Made by a program: the position numbers and the translations under genes. The notes below the pieces were generated by a model that was not told the origin of the DNA, did not search any database, and saw only the letters and a program-made list of their open reading frames with translations. Source: Mesorhizobium comanense (lineage in GTDB: Bacteria; Pseudomonadota; Alphaproteobacteria; Rhizobiales; Rhizobiaceae). Taken from it: a DNA stretch of 64,000 nt. Location of the stretch: NCBI RefSeq assembly GCF_005503535.1, contig NZ_SCNN01000015.1, forward strand, positions 62,001-126,000, written 5' to 3'. Positions 8,567-17,344 of this stretch are shown one piece after another (within the stretch, counting starts at the first letter, position 1; each line of letters starts with the position of its first letter).

Positions 8567-11014
8567 GTGAATGACAGCGCACGCATCGTGATCATTGGCG
8601 GCGGCGTCATTGGGCTGGGCATAGCCTATCACCTTGCCGAAATGGGCGTGAGCGATGTCGTTCTTCTGGAACGTCATCAACTGACCAGCGGCACGTCCTG
8701 GCATGCCGCCGGGATTGTCGGCCCGCTGCGCGCCAGCCTCAATCTGACAAGACTGGCGCAATATGCCACCGAGCTGTTTCCGCGCCTGGAAGAGTTGACG
8801 GGCCAGGCATCCGGATACAAGCGCACCGGCGGTCTGTGGCTGGCGCGGCGCGCCGAGCGCATGGACGAGCTGAAGCGCATCGCGCACATGGGCGACGTCT
8901 GCGGCCTGACGGTCGGGATCGTCGACCGGGCCGGCGTTGCCGAGCGCGTAAGCGGCATCGTTTGCGACGGCGTCGAAGGCGCGCTGTGGGTCGAGGAGGA
9001 CGGCCAGGCCAATCCGGTCGACATCTGCGCCGCCTACGCCAGGCGCGCCCGCGCGGCCGGCATCCGCATTCTGGAAGGCGCCGCCTGCTCGGGCTTCGTG
9101 ACGCGCAACGGCCGCGTCGCGGGCGTTACCTTGGCTTCCGGCATCACCATCGATTGCGAGATCGTCGTCAATTGCGCCGGCGCCTGGGCGCGCGACGTCG
9201 GGGCGCTGGCCGGCGTCCCGGTGCCGTTGCAGGCCGTCGAGCACATGTACGTGGTAACCGAGCCGATCGCCGGTCTGCAGGATCCGTTTCCCATCCTGCG
9301 CGACCTCGACGAAGGCGTCTACGTCAAGGGCGATTCCGGCAAGCTGGTGCTGGGCGGGTTCGAGCCGAACGCCAAGCTCTTCGACGTTCGCGGAGCGGCC
9401 GGCGACCGGCCGTTCGTCGAGCTGCCCGAGGATTGGGAGCAGTTCGAGCCCTTCATGGCGGCCGGGCTGAAGCTTTTGCCGGCGCTGTCTGAAACCGGGA
9501 TCCGGCATTTCATGAACGGGCCGGAGAGTTTTACGCCCGACACGCGGCCGCTGATGGGCGAGTCACCCTATCTGCGCGGCTTCCATGTCGCCGCCGGCTT
9601 CAACTCGACAGGCATGATGTCGTCGGCCGGCGCCGGCAAGGCCATGGCCGAATGGATCGTCGACGGCGAACCCGGCCTCGATCTCTGGGCGCTCGACATC
9701 GCCCGCTTCGACCGTTCCGCGGCGGCGCGTTCCTTCGTCGGCGCCAGGATGGAAGAGGCAGTCGCCGATCTTTTCCGCATGCATTGGCCCTACAAGCAGG
9801 CGACTGCCGGACGCGATGTCAGGCGCTCTGCCTTCCATCGTACTTTCGCCGAGGCAGGTGCGGTCTTCGGCGCGCCGACGGGCTGGGAGCGGCCGCTGTG
9901 GTTTGGCGGCGAGGAGACGCGCGGCTACTCCGTCGGCGAGCAGAAATGGTGGAGCGCGGCCAAAGCCGAAGCCGAACGGATGGCTCGAGGTGTCGGCCTG
10001 TTCGAGCTTTCGCCCTTCACCAAGATCGATGTGCGCGGACAAGATGCGGTCACGCTGATGCAACGGCTATGCGCGGCCGATGTCGACACACTCGAAGGCC
10101 GCGCCGTCTATACGCAGATGCTCAACGCGCGCGGCGGCATCGAGGCCGACGTGACCGTGACGCGCGACGGCAAAGACGCGTTCCGTGTCATCTCGGGTGC
10201 CGCGACAAGGCAGAAGGATTTCGCCTGGATCAGCCGCCATGCCGACGATCTCGGCCTCGACGTCTCGGTCTTCGACGCCACGTCGGCCGAAGCCGTGCTC
10301 GGCGTCATGGGGCCGCGCTCGCGCGACCTGCTGCAAAGCCTGACCGACGCCGATCTTTCCGACGCGGCATTTCCGTTCTCGACCTCGCGCAGCATCGACA
10401 TCGGCACCACCAATGTCCGGGCCACGCGCGTCAGCTTTGTCGGTGAACTCGGCTTCGAGCTCTACGTGCCGGTCGAACAGGCCGAGAGCCTGCTGGCCAC
10501 CATCGTATCGGCGGGCAGCGTTGATGGCCTGGCCTTCTGCGGTCACTACGCGCTGGACGGTTGCCGGCTGGAAAAGGGCTATCGCCATTGGGGCCACGAC
10601 ATCGGGCCGAAGGACACGCCGCTGGAGACGGGCCTCTCCTTCGCGGTTTCGTGGAAGAAGGATGATTTCGTCGGCCGCGAGGCACTGCTGAAGCAGAAGG
10701 CCGAAGGCGTGCGGCGCCGGCTGATGCATTTCGCGGTCGAGGGCGCCAATCCACTCCTTCTGCATGACGAGCCGATCTACCGCGACGGCAGACTTGCCGG
10801 ATTGACGACGTCAGGTGGCCTCGGCGCCCGCACGGGCCTCAGCCTTTGTCTCGGCTATGTGGCTTGCGATCCAGGCGAGGCGAAAGCGCAGTTGCTTGCT
10901 TCCGACTATGCGATCGCGGTCGCCGGTACCCGCTACCGGCTCCAGCCGCTCGACAAGCCACCTTACGACCCAACAGGAATGCGCATGCGCGCAAGCGCGG
11001 AGGAAAATTCATGA
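8567..11014 (+). CDS. FAD-dependent oxidoreductase with GcvT domain (dimethylglycine/sarcosine dehydrogenase family), first copy
   Basis: This is an 815-residue two-domain flavoprotein. The N-terminal DAO-type domain has the dinucleotide fold VIIGGGVIGLG and SGTSWHAAG, whose His46 matches the residue that carries covalent FAD in dimethylglycine dehydrogenase. The C-terminal half (from about residue 430) is a GcvT/aminomethyltransferase-like folate domain (for example GVMGPRSRDLLQ, VGELGFELYVP, EKGYRHWGHDIG). Family members oxidise N-methyl groups and pass the one-carbon unit to tetrahydrofolate. GTG 8567 is chosen because it begins just before the FAD fold; no ATG is available nearby in frame. 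Its TGA overlaps the next ATG by 4 nt. With the paralogue and MttB it forms an operon under the dyad at 8470. Confidence 0.92.
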   Translation: MNDSARIVIIGGGVIGLGIAYHLAEMGVSDVVLLERHQLTSGTSWHAAGIVGPLRASLNLTRLAQYATELFPRLEELTGQASGYKRTGGLWLARRAERMDELKRIAHMGDVCGLTVGIVDRAGVAERVSGIVCDGVEGALWVEEDGQANPVDICAAYARRARAAGIRILEGAACSGFVTRNGRVAGVTLASGITIDCEIVVNCAGAWARDVGALAGVPVPLQAVEHMYVVTEPIAGLQDPFPILRDLDEGVYVKGDSGKLVLGGFEPNAKLFDVRGAAGDRPFVELPEDWEQFEPFMAAGLKLLPALSETGIRHFMNGPESFTPDTRPLMGESPYLRGFHVAAGFNSTGMMSSAGAGKAMAEWIVDGEPGLDLWALDIARFDRSAAARSFVGARMEEAVADLFRMHWPYKQATAGRDVRRSAFHRTFAEAGAVFGAPTGWERPLWFGGEETRGYSVGEQKWWSAAKAEAERMARGVGLFELSPFTKIDVRGQDAVTLMQRLCAADVDTLEGRAVYTQMLNARGGIEADVTVTRDGKDAFRVISGAATRQKDFAWISRHADDLGLDVSVFDATSAEAVLGVMGPRSRDLLQSLTDADLSDAAFPFSTSRSIDIGTTNVRATRVSFVGELGFELYVPVEQAESLLATIVSAGSVDGLAFCGHYALDGCRLEKGYRHWGHDIGPKDTPLETGLSFAVSWKKDDFVGREALLKQKAEGVRRRLMHFAVEGANPLLLHDEPIYRDGRLAGLTTSGGLGARTGLSLCLGYVACDPGEAKAQLLASDYAIAVAGTRYRLQPLDKPPYDPTGMRMRASAEENS

Positions 11015-13476
11015 GACAGCAGGCCCGCGTGGTCGTTATCGGCGGTGGCGCCATGGGCGTGTCGCTGCTCTATCACCTCGCCAAACGTGGCTGGAGCGAT
11101 GTCATGCTGGTCGAGAGACAGGAGCTGACCGCGGGCTCCACCTGGCATGCCGCCGGGCTCTGCACGCATTTCGCCCACAATGCGACGATCATGGAAATGC
11201 GAGCCCATTCGGTGCGGCTCTATCGTGAAATCCTGACCGCCGAGACGGGACTGCCGACCGGCTTTCATCCAAGCGGCGCGCTGCGCATCACACGCTCGCG
11301 GGAGCGCATGGATGAATTCCGCCATGTGCAGGGGCTGGGCCGCTTTGTCGGCCACGACTTCCACATTCTCAGCCCGAGCGAGCTCAAGGAAATCTATCCG
11401 CTCTGCCACACCGACGAGATCATCGGCGCGATCTATGAGCCCAATGACGGCCATGTCGACCCGACGCTGGCGACCAACGCCATGGCCGCCGGCGCGCGTT
11501 CGCGCGGCGCCGAAATCGTGCGCCACAATCCGGTGCTTTCGATCGAGCGAAAGGCATCGGGTGAATGGCTGGTGCGCACTGAACAGGGCGACATCGTCGC
11601 CGAGCATGTCGTGAACGCCGCCGGCACATGGTGCCGCGAGATCGGCGCGATGATGGGCGTCGACCTGCCCGTCGTGCCGATGCTGCACCAGTATGTCGTG
11701 ACCGACACCGTGCCCGAGATTGCCGGGCGTATCGCAGCCGGCGCCAAGGAACTGCCGATCATCCGCGATCCGGAGGAAAGCTGGTATCTGCGCCAGGAGC
11801 GCGATGGCTATATCGTCGGCCCTTATGAGAAGTCGGCCCATCCCTGGGCGATCGACGGCGTGCCGCCCGAATTCGGCATGGAACTGCTGCCGCCCGACCT
11901 CGATCGGGTCGAGCACATTATCGCGCTGGCGATGGAGCGCGTGCCGGCACTCGCCAATGCCGGTATCAAGACGGTGGTCAACGGCCCGATCACCTTCACG
12001 CCGGACGCCAACCCGCTGGTCGGCCCGGCTTTCGGCCTCGGCAATGCCTGGCTGCTCACCGGCTCCAGCATGGGCGTTATGGAAGGCGGCGGCGCCGGCC
12101 GTTTCCTCGCCGACTGGATCGTCGACGGATCACCGCCGAGCGACGCCTTGGCCATCGATCCACGCCGCTTTGGCAACTACGCGGACCGCGACTATCGCAT
12201 CGACAAGGCGGTCGAAGGTTTCGGCCTGCAATTCGGCATCCACTATCCCAACGAGGAGCGTGAAGCAGGCCGGCCTCGGCGCACGACCCCGGCGCTCGAG
12301 CTGCAGAAAAGCCAGGGCGCGGTGCTCGGCGCCGCCTATGGCTGGGAGCGGCCGAACTGGTTCGCCCTCAAGGGCGCTGACCGTGATCCGCCGCTGACCT
12401 TCCGCAGACCTGGGTGGTTCGACGCCGTGCGCGGCGAGTGCATCGGCGTTCGCGACAGCGTCGGCGCCATCGACCTTTCGGCCTTCTCCAAGTTCGAGAT
12501 CGGCGGTCCCGGCGCCAGCGCCTTCATGGCCTCGCTCGGCGCCAACCGGCCGCCGGAGCGCCATGGCCGCATCGGACTCATCCACGTTCTCACGGCAAAG
12601 GGCGGCGTTGCATCGGAATTCACCGTGACGCGCTTTGGCGACGACGGGTTCTACCTGACCAGTGCTGCACTTGCCGAGAGGCATGACGAGGACCTGCTGC
12701 GCTCACGCGCAGCGGCCTTTCCGGGGGTGACGATCGATAACGTCACCGAAAAGCGCGGCGTGCTCGGCGTGATGGGGCCGCGCGCCCGCGACCTGCTGCA
12801 AAAGATCTGCGAAGCCGATCTGTCCAACGCCGCCTTCCCCTGGCTTTCGGCGCAGATCATCCGCGTCGCCGGCATCAGGGCGGCCGCGCTCAGGGTCTCT
12901 TATGCCGGTGAGCTTGGCTGGGAACTGCATGTTCAGCTCGCGCAGTTCGGCAAGCTCTACGAGGCTGTTGCCAAGGCCGGCGCACAGTTCGATCTGCGGC
13001 CGTTCGGAATCTACGCGCTGAACGCGATGCGGCTGGAAAAGGGCTATCGTGGCTGGGGCGCGGACCTGACCACCGAGCGCACGCCGCTGGAGGCCGGATT
13101 GAGCGCTCTGATCAAGGCCGACGGGCGGACGTTCGTCGGCCGCGAGGCGATGCTGGCGCGCGTCGGCGAAAGCGCATGGACCATGGTGCTGCTCGAGATC
13201 GACGACGACGGCGAGCGGCTGCCATTCTACGCCCACGCGGTGACGCAGGCCGGGCGACCGGTCGGCATCGTCACCTCCGGCGCCTATGGCTTCCGCGCCG
13301 GCAAGACCATTGCGCTCGCCTATCTGCGGCCCGGCGTTGCGGCTGAGGGCCTGACCGTATCGATCCTCGGCAAGGACCTGGCGGCGCGGGAGCTGAAGAA
13401 AGCGCCTTACGATCCCGACAATCTGCGGCTGCGCGGCCTTCACGCCGACGCGCCGGTTGCCTTCATGCCTGCCTGA
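11011..13476 (+). CDS. FAD-dependent oxidoreductase with GcvT domain (dimethylglycine/sarcosine dehydrogenase family), second copy
   Basis: This is an 821-residue paralogue of the preceding protein with the same order: FAD fold (VVIGGGAMGVSL), AGSTWHAAGL with His46 as the predicted covalent flavin site, a middle substrate domain, and a folate-binding GcvT domain (GVMGPRARDLLQ, AGELGWELHV, EKGYRGWGADLT). GGAGG 6 nt before ATG 11011 is a strong ribosome site, and the ATGA overlap indicates coupling. The two copies differ substantially along their length, so they probably act on different methylation states, for example dimethylated then monomethylated amine. That division is inference. Confidence 0.92.
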   Translation: MRQQARVVVIGGGAMGVSLLYHLAKRGWSDVMLVERQELTAGSTWHAAGLCTHFAHNATIMEMRAHSVRLYREILTAETGLPTGFHPSGALRITRSRERMDEFRHVQGLGRFVGHDFHILSPSELKEIYPLCHTDEIIGAIYEPNDGHVDPTLATNAMAAGARSRGAEIVRHNPVLSIERKASGEWLVRTEQGDIVAEHVVNAAGTWCREIGAMMGVDLPVVPMLHQYVVTDTVPEIAGRIAAGAKELPIIRDPEESWYLRQERDGYIVGPYEKSAHPWAIDGVPPEFGMELLPPDLDRVEHIIALAMERVPALANAGIKTVVNGPITFTPDANPLVGPAFGLGNAWLLTGSSMGVMEGGGAGRFLADWIVDGSPPSDALAIDPRRFGNYADRDYRIDKAVEGFGLQFGIHYPNEEREAGRPRRTTPALELQKSQGAVLGAAYGWERPNWFALKGADRDPPLTFRRPGWFDAVRGECIGVRDSVGAIDLSAFSKFEIGGPGASAFMASLGANRPPERHGRIGLIHVLTAKGGVASEFTVTRFGDDGFYLTSAALAERHDEDLLRSRAAAFPGVTIDNVTEKRGVLGVMGPRARDLLQKICEADLSNAAFPWLSAQIIRVAGIRAAALRVSYAGELGWELHVQLAQFGKLYEAVAKAGAQFDLRPFGIYALNAMRLEKGYRGWGADLTTERTPLEAGLSALIKADGRTFVGREAMLARVGESAWTMVLLEIDDDGERLPFYAHAVTQAGRPVGIVTSGAYGFRAGKTIALAYLRPGVAAEGLTVSILGKDLAARELKKAPYDPDNLRLRGLHADAPVAFMPA

Positions 13477-13490
13477 TCACGGAGACGAAA

Positions 13491-15050
13491 ATGGACAAGG
13501 ACGCGACGACGACCGACGCTCCGGCGCCACGCAGCGGCGGCCGTGCCGGAAGGCAGGGCCAGCGCCTCGCCCAGCAGGCGCCGCGGCGGCCCTATATCAG
13601 CCGCCGGATCGGCACGTTCAACATCCTCGACGAGGAGGGTTTGAGTCTGATCGAGGCGAACGCCGACAAGCTGCTCAAGGAAGTCGGCATGGAGTTCCAT
13701 GACGATCCCGAGATCCTCGACATCTTTCGCGACGCAGGCGCCGACGTACAGGGCACGCGCGTTCGCTTCGAGCCCGGCATGTGCCGCAGGATCATCCGCG
13801 CCACCGCGCCTTCACAATTCAAGCAGCACGCCCGCAACCCGGCGAACACGGTGATGATCGGCGGCGACAACACCGTGCTCTGCCCGTCCTGGGGGCCGCC
13901 CTTCGTGCATGATCTCGATCGCGGCCGGCGCTATGCCACGATCGCGGATTTCCGCGACCTGGTGAAGATCCACCAGATGATCCCGCATCTGCACCATTCG
14001 GGCGGCGTGGTCTGCGAGCCAGTCGACCTGCCGGCCAACAAGCGCCATCTCGACATGCTCTACACCCATATCCGCCATTCGGACCGCGCCTTCATGGGTG
14101 CGTTCATCGGGTCGCGACGGGCGCAGGATGCGGTCGACATGGCCAAGATCGTCTTCGGCGAAGAGTTCGTCGCCAACAACGCCGTGCTCTACAACGTCTC
14201 CAACACCAATGCGCCGCTGGTGCTCGACGCCAACATGTCGGGTTCGCTGAAGGTCTGCGCCCGCAACAACCAGCCCGTCGCCTGCACGCCATGGACGCTC
14301 GCCGGCGCAATGAGCCCTTGCACCGTCGCCGGCACGCTGGCGCAGGTGCTGGCCGAGGCGCTCGCCTGTCTGAGCCTCGTGCAATTGATCAACCCCGGCG
14401 CGCCCTGCCTGATGGGCAGCTTCGCCAGCACGATCTCGATGCAGAGCGGGGCGCCGACCTTCGGCACGCCGGAGGCGGGCAAGATGGTGCTGGCTTGCGG
14501 GCAACTGGCACGGCGCGTGGGCGTGCCGTTCCACACGGTCGGCTCGCTGTCGGCCTCGAAACTTCCCGACGCACAGGCCGAGCAGGAAGCGACATGGGGC
14601 ATATTGATGTCGATGTTTGCCGGCGCCAATGTGATCAACCATGCCACCGGCTGGCTGGAAGGCGGGCTGGTCACCGGCTTCGAGAAAACGGTCATCGACG
14701 CCGATCTCTGCGGCAAGGTCGCCAGCCTGTTCGAGGGCATCGATCTGTCGCTGAACGCTCAGGCGATGGAGGCGATCGAAGCGGTTGGCCCGGGATCGCA
14801 TTTCCTTGGCAGCGCGCACACCCAGTCCAATTTCCTGTCCGCCTTCTACCGCTCGACCAGCAGCGACAACAATTCCTTCGAACAGTGGAACGAGGACGGC
14901 CGGCTCGACGCCGCGCAGCGCGCCAACCGGCAATGGAAGAGGCTGCTCGACGACTATCAGGATCCGGGTCTCGACCCGGCGATCGACGAGGCGCTCCAGG
15001 CCTTCATCGCCAAGCGCAAGGCAAGCGAGCCGGACCAGGCCTATTTCTAG
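13491..15050 (+). CDS. MttB-family (trimethylamine methyltransferase-like) protein, non-pyrrolysine type
   Basis: This is a 519-residue TIM-barrel methyltransferase of the MttB superfamily. Archaeal MttB uses pyrrolysine encoded by an in-frame UAG to demethylate trimethylamine; this gene reads straight through with no internal stop. It therefore belongs to the non-Pyl branch, whose characterised members demethylate quaternary amines such as glycine betaine, proline betaine or carnitine onto a corrinoid protein. A basic N-terminal tail (about 40 residues) precedes the barrel. It starts 14 nt after the second flavoprotein with GGAG upstream. No corrinoid protein or activase is encoded in this window, so the methyl acceptor is unknown: it could be encoded elsewhere or differ from the anaerobic systems. 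Confidence 0.88.
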   Translation: MDKDATTTDAPAPRSGGRAGRQGQRLAQQAPRRPYISRRIGTFNILDEEGLSLIEANADKLLKEVGMEFHDDPEILDIFRDAGADVQGTRVRFEPGMCRRIIRATAPSQFKQHARNPANTVMIGGDNTVLCPSWGPPFVHDLDRGRRYATIADFRDLVKIHQMIPHLHHSGGVVCEPVDLPANKRHLDMLYTHIRHSDRAFMGAFIGSRRAQDAVDMAKIVFGEEFVANNAVLYNVSNTNAPLVLDANMSGSLKVCARNNQPVACTPWTLAGAMSPCTVAGTLAQVLAEALACLSLVQLINPGAPCLMGSFASTISMQSGAPTFGTPEAGKMVLACGQLARRVGVPFHTVGSLSASKLPDAQAEQEATWGILMSMFAGANVINHATGWLEGGLVTGFEKTVIDADLCGKVASLFEGIDLSLNAQAMEAIEAVGPGSHFLGSAHTQSNFLSAFYRSTSSDNNSFEQWNEDGRLDAAQRANRQWKRLLDDYQDPGLDPAIDEALQAFIAKRKASEPDQAYF

Positions 15051-15100
15051 ATCCGACGGCATTGGAGCACGTGGCCGTGAAACGGTGATCTTATGCGCTC

Positions 15101-15131
15101 CATCGTTTTTCCTTATGCGGTGAAATTTGGG
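15101..15131 (+). promoter_or_regulatory. Predicted LysR-type operator, copy 3 (betaine transporter promoter)
   Basis: CATCGTTTTTCCTTATG (15101-15117), a 4-nt gap and GAAATTTGGG (15122-15131) repeat the arrangement at 8470-8500. It lies 89 nt before the binding-protein start, comparable with the 75 and 80 nt at the other two sites. A further CTTATG sits at 15090. Confidence 0.65.
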
Positions 15132-15205
15132 ATGGATTGCCTGCGCGTTCCGCTAACCTGATGGATAGACTGAATGAAATCAGCGCAACTCCGTTGGGGA
15201 ACATC

Positions 15206-16171
15206 ATGAAACGCTACCTTTTCCAGACCATGTTCAGCGCCCTGTTGCTGATGCCTGCCGCCTCGGCGCTCGCCGCCGACGTGACGATGCCCGACCCGAA
15301 CTATGCCACCGCGACGGCGGTCATGAACGTCATCAAGAACGCGGCCGAGCAGGAGCTGGGACTTGATATCTCGACGGTGACCACCACCGCCGTTCCGGTG
15401 ATCTGGGAGGCGATGGGCCGCAACAAGGGCGAGGTCGATATCTGGCCGGATGTCTGGCTGCCGAACCAGCAGGGCCTGGTCGACAAATACGTCAAGGGCG
15501 CAGGCACGGTGAAGCTCGCGCAGAACGGCTACGAGGCCAAGCAAGGCTATTGCGTGACGCAGGTCACCGTCGACAAATACCACATCAAGGACGTCTCCGA
15601 CCTCGCCAATCCGGACAATGCCAAGCTGTTCGACACCAATGGCGACGGCAAGGGCGAGATCTGGATCGGCGCGTCGGGCTGGCAGTCGACCAACATCGAG
15701 AAGGTCAGGGCGCGCGATTACGGCTTTGCCGATTTCTTCGACCTGCAGGTGACCGACGAGGCGGTGGCAGCGGCTTCGCTCGACCGCGCGGCGAAGGCCG
15801 ACAAGCCGTGGGTCGGCTATTGCTACAGCCCGCACCAGAATTTCGCCCGCTACAAGCTCGCCTTCCTGACCGAGCCGAAGAACGATCCGGCGAAATTCGT
15901 CGTCGTGCAGCCCAATGACGATCCGCAGTGGTTCGAAAAATCGAAGGTCTCGTCGGCCTATGCCGACACCACCGTACACGTGGCCTACGCCGCCTCGCTC
16001 GCGCAACGCCAGCCGGAACTGGCGGCGGCGCTGGAGCGCATCAGCCTCAAGCCGGACGACATCTCGAAATGGGCCTATGCGATCATCGTCGACAAGAAGG
16101 CCGCCGACGACGTGGCCAAGGAGTGGATCAAGGCGCATCCGGAAGACGTGGCGAAGTGGTTCGGCCACTGA
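15206..16171 (+). CDS. Glycine betaine/quaternary amine ABC transporter, periplasmic binding protein (ProX/OpuAC-type)
   Basis: This is a 321-residue binding protein. A Sec signal peptide covers about residues 1-25 (MKRYLFQTMFSALLLMPAASALA, cut after ALA). The mature part resembles OpuAC/ProX proteins that hold a quaternary ammonium group in an aromatic cage; candidate cage residues lie in DIWPDVWLPNQ, GASGWQS and WVGYCYSPH. ATG 15206 is chosen because it begins the signal peptide, with GGGG upstream. It is first in the transporter operon with ATPase and permease, and its leader carries the same dyad as the demethylation operon. The substrate is thus probably the compound demethylated by those enzymes, a betaine rather than a simple amine. 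The exact ligand cannot be read. Confidence 0.92.
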   Translation: MKRYLFQTMFSALLLMPAASALAADVTMPDPNYATATAVMNVIKNAAEQELGLDISTVTTTAVPVIWEAMGRNKGEVDIWPDVWLPNQQGLVDKYVKGAGTVKLAQNGYEAKQGYCVTQVTVDKYHIKDVSDLANPDNAKLFDTNGDGKGEIWIGASGWQSTNIEKVRARDYGFADFFDLQVTDEAVAAASLDRAAKADKPWVGYCYSPHQNFARYKLAFLTEPKNDPAKFVVVQPNDDPQWFEKSKVSSAYADTTVHVAYAASLAQRQPELAAALERISLKPDDISKWAYAIIVDKKAADDVAKEWIKAHPEDVAKWFGH

Positions 16172-16240
16172 GCGGCGCACCGCGCGGCAGGCTCGGCCTT
16201 CGCGGGCCGAGTTGCCGATGAGCGGGCGGAAGCAGTAGAC

Positions 16241-17344
16241 ATGGACACCATGTCGACCAACGTCTCGGGATCCGGGCAAGGCGACGTCGCTGCGCCGGCG
16301 GCCATTGTCATGAACAACGTCTGGAAGGTCTTTGGCCCCCGTGCGCCGGAGGCCATGGCCTCGATCCTGCGCGACCGGCTGGACAAGGAGGAAGTGACCA
16401 GGCGCTTCGGCTGCGTCGTCGGCGTCGCCGATGTCAGCATCTCGGTCGCGCCCGGCGAGATCTTCTGCGTGATGGGCCTTTCGGGCAGCGGCAAATCGAC
16501 ATTGATCCGCCATATCAACCGGCTGCTCGAACCCTCCGCCGGCGAGATTCTCGTCGACGGCGAAAACATCATGACCAAGACAGCGGCGGAGCTGAGGACG
16601 CTTCGGTCGCGCAAGGTCAGCATGGTGTTCCAGAGCTTCGGCCTGCTGCCGCACCGCACGGTGCGCGACAATGTCGCGCTGCCGCTGGAAATCCAGGCGG
16701 CAAGCAAGCAGCAGCGCTTCGATGTCGCCGAGGCAGCTCTTGCCAAGGTCAATCTTTCCGGATGGGGCGATCGCTATTGCCATGAGCTTTCCGGCGGCAT
16801 GCAGCAGCGCGTTGGCCTGGCTCGCGCCCTGGCGGCGGATTCGGCGATCCTGTTGATGGACGAACCCTTCAGCGCGCTCGATCCCCTGATCCGGCGCCAG
16901 CTTCAGGACGAGTTCCTGACGTTGTCGCGTTCGATGGGCAAGACGGTGGTCTTCATTACCCACGACCTCGACGAAGCGATCCGCATTGGCGACCGCATCG
17001 CCATCATGAAGGACGGGGTGATCATCCAGATCGATACGCCGGAAGACATCGTCACCGCGCCCAGGCATGACTACGTGGCGAAGTTCGTCGCCGATATTTC
17101 GCGGCTGAAGGTGATCACCGCCGGCCGCATCATGGAGCCTGTCGGCAGTTTCGCGGCGCGCCACCCACAGGCAGACCTGACGTCGCTCCGTCAGGTGGGC
17201 TCGCAGCAGCCGCTTGGCGAGCTCGTGGAATTGGCGGCTCAGGACGAGGCGCCGCTGGCGGTGACCGATGGCGGTGGAACGGTCGTCGGGATCGTCGACA
17301 GACAGCTTCTCCTGGAGGGACTGCGAAAGGGCGGACAATCATGA
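16241..17344 (+). CDS. Glycine betaine-type ABC transporter ATP-binding protein (ProV/OpuAA-type)
   Basis: This is a 367-residue ATPase of a quaternary amine importer. It has Walker A GLSGSGKST, LSGGMQQR as signature, Walker B ILLMDEPFSALDP and the H-loop FITHD. Before the Walker A there is the ProV-type N-terminal segment (NVWKVFGPRAPEAM), which distinguishes this branch from polar amino-acid ATPases. The C-terminal tail (VTDGGGTVVGIVDRQLLLEGL) looks like part of a CBS module, known in OpuA to sense ionic strength, but only about one half-module is visible. ATG 16241 is used; ATG 16250 is an alternative. It overlaps the permease gene by 4 nt. Confidence 0.93.
   Translation: MDTMSTNVSGSGQGDVAAPAAIVMNNVWKVFGPRAPEAMASILRDRLDKEEVTRRFGCVVGVADVSISVAPGEIFCVMGLSGSGKSTLIRHINRLLEPSAGEILVDGENIMTKTAAELRTLRSRKVSMVFQSFGLLPHRTVRDNVALPLEIQAASKQQRFDVAEAALAKVNLSGWGDRYCHELSGGMQQRVGLARALAADSAILLMDEPFSALDPLIRRQLQDEFLTLSRSMGKTVVFITHDLDEAIRIGDRIAIMKDGVIIQIDTPEDIVTAPRHDYVAKFVADISRLKVITAGRIMEPVGSFAARHPQADLTSLRQVGSQQPLGELVELAAQDEAPLAVTDGGGTVVGIVDRQLLLEGLRKGGQS

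Noticed and set aside
13491..15050. Pyrrolysine-containing MttB
   Set aside because: There is no in-frame UAG before the natural stop at 15048-15050.
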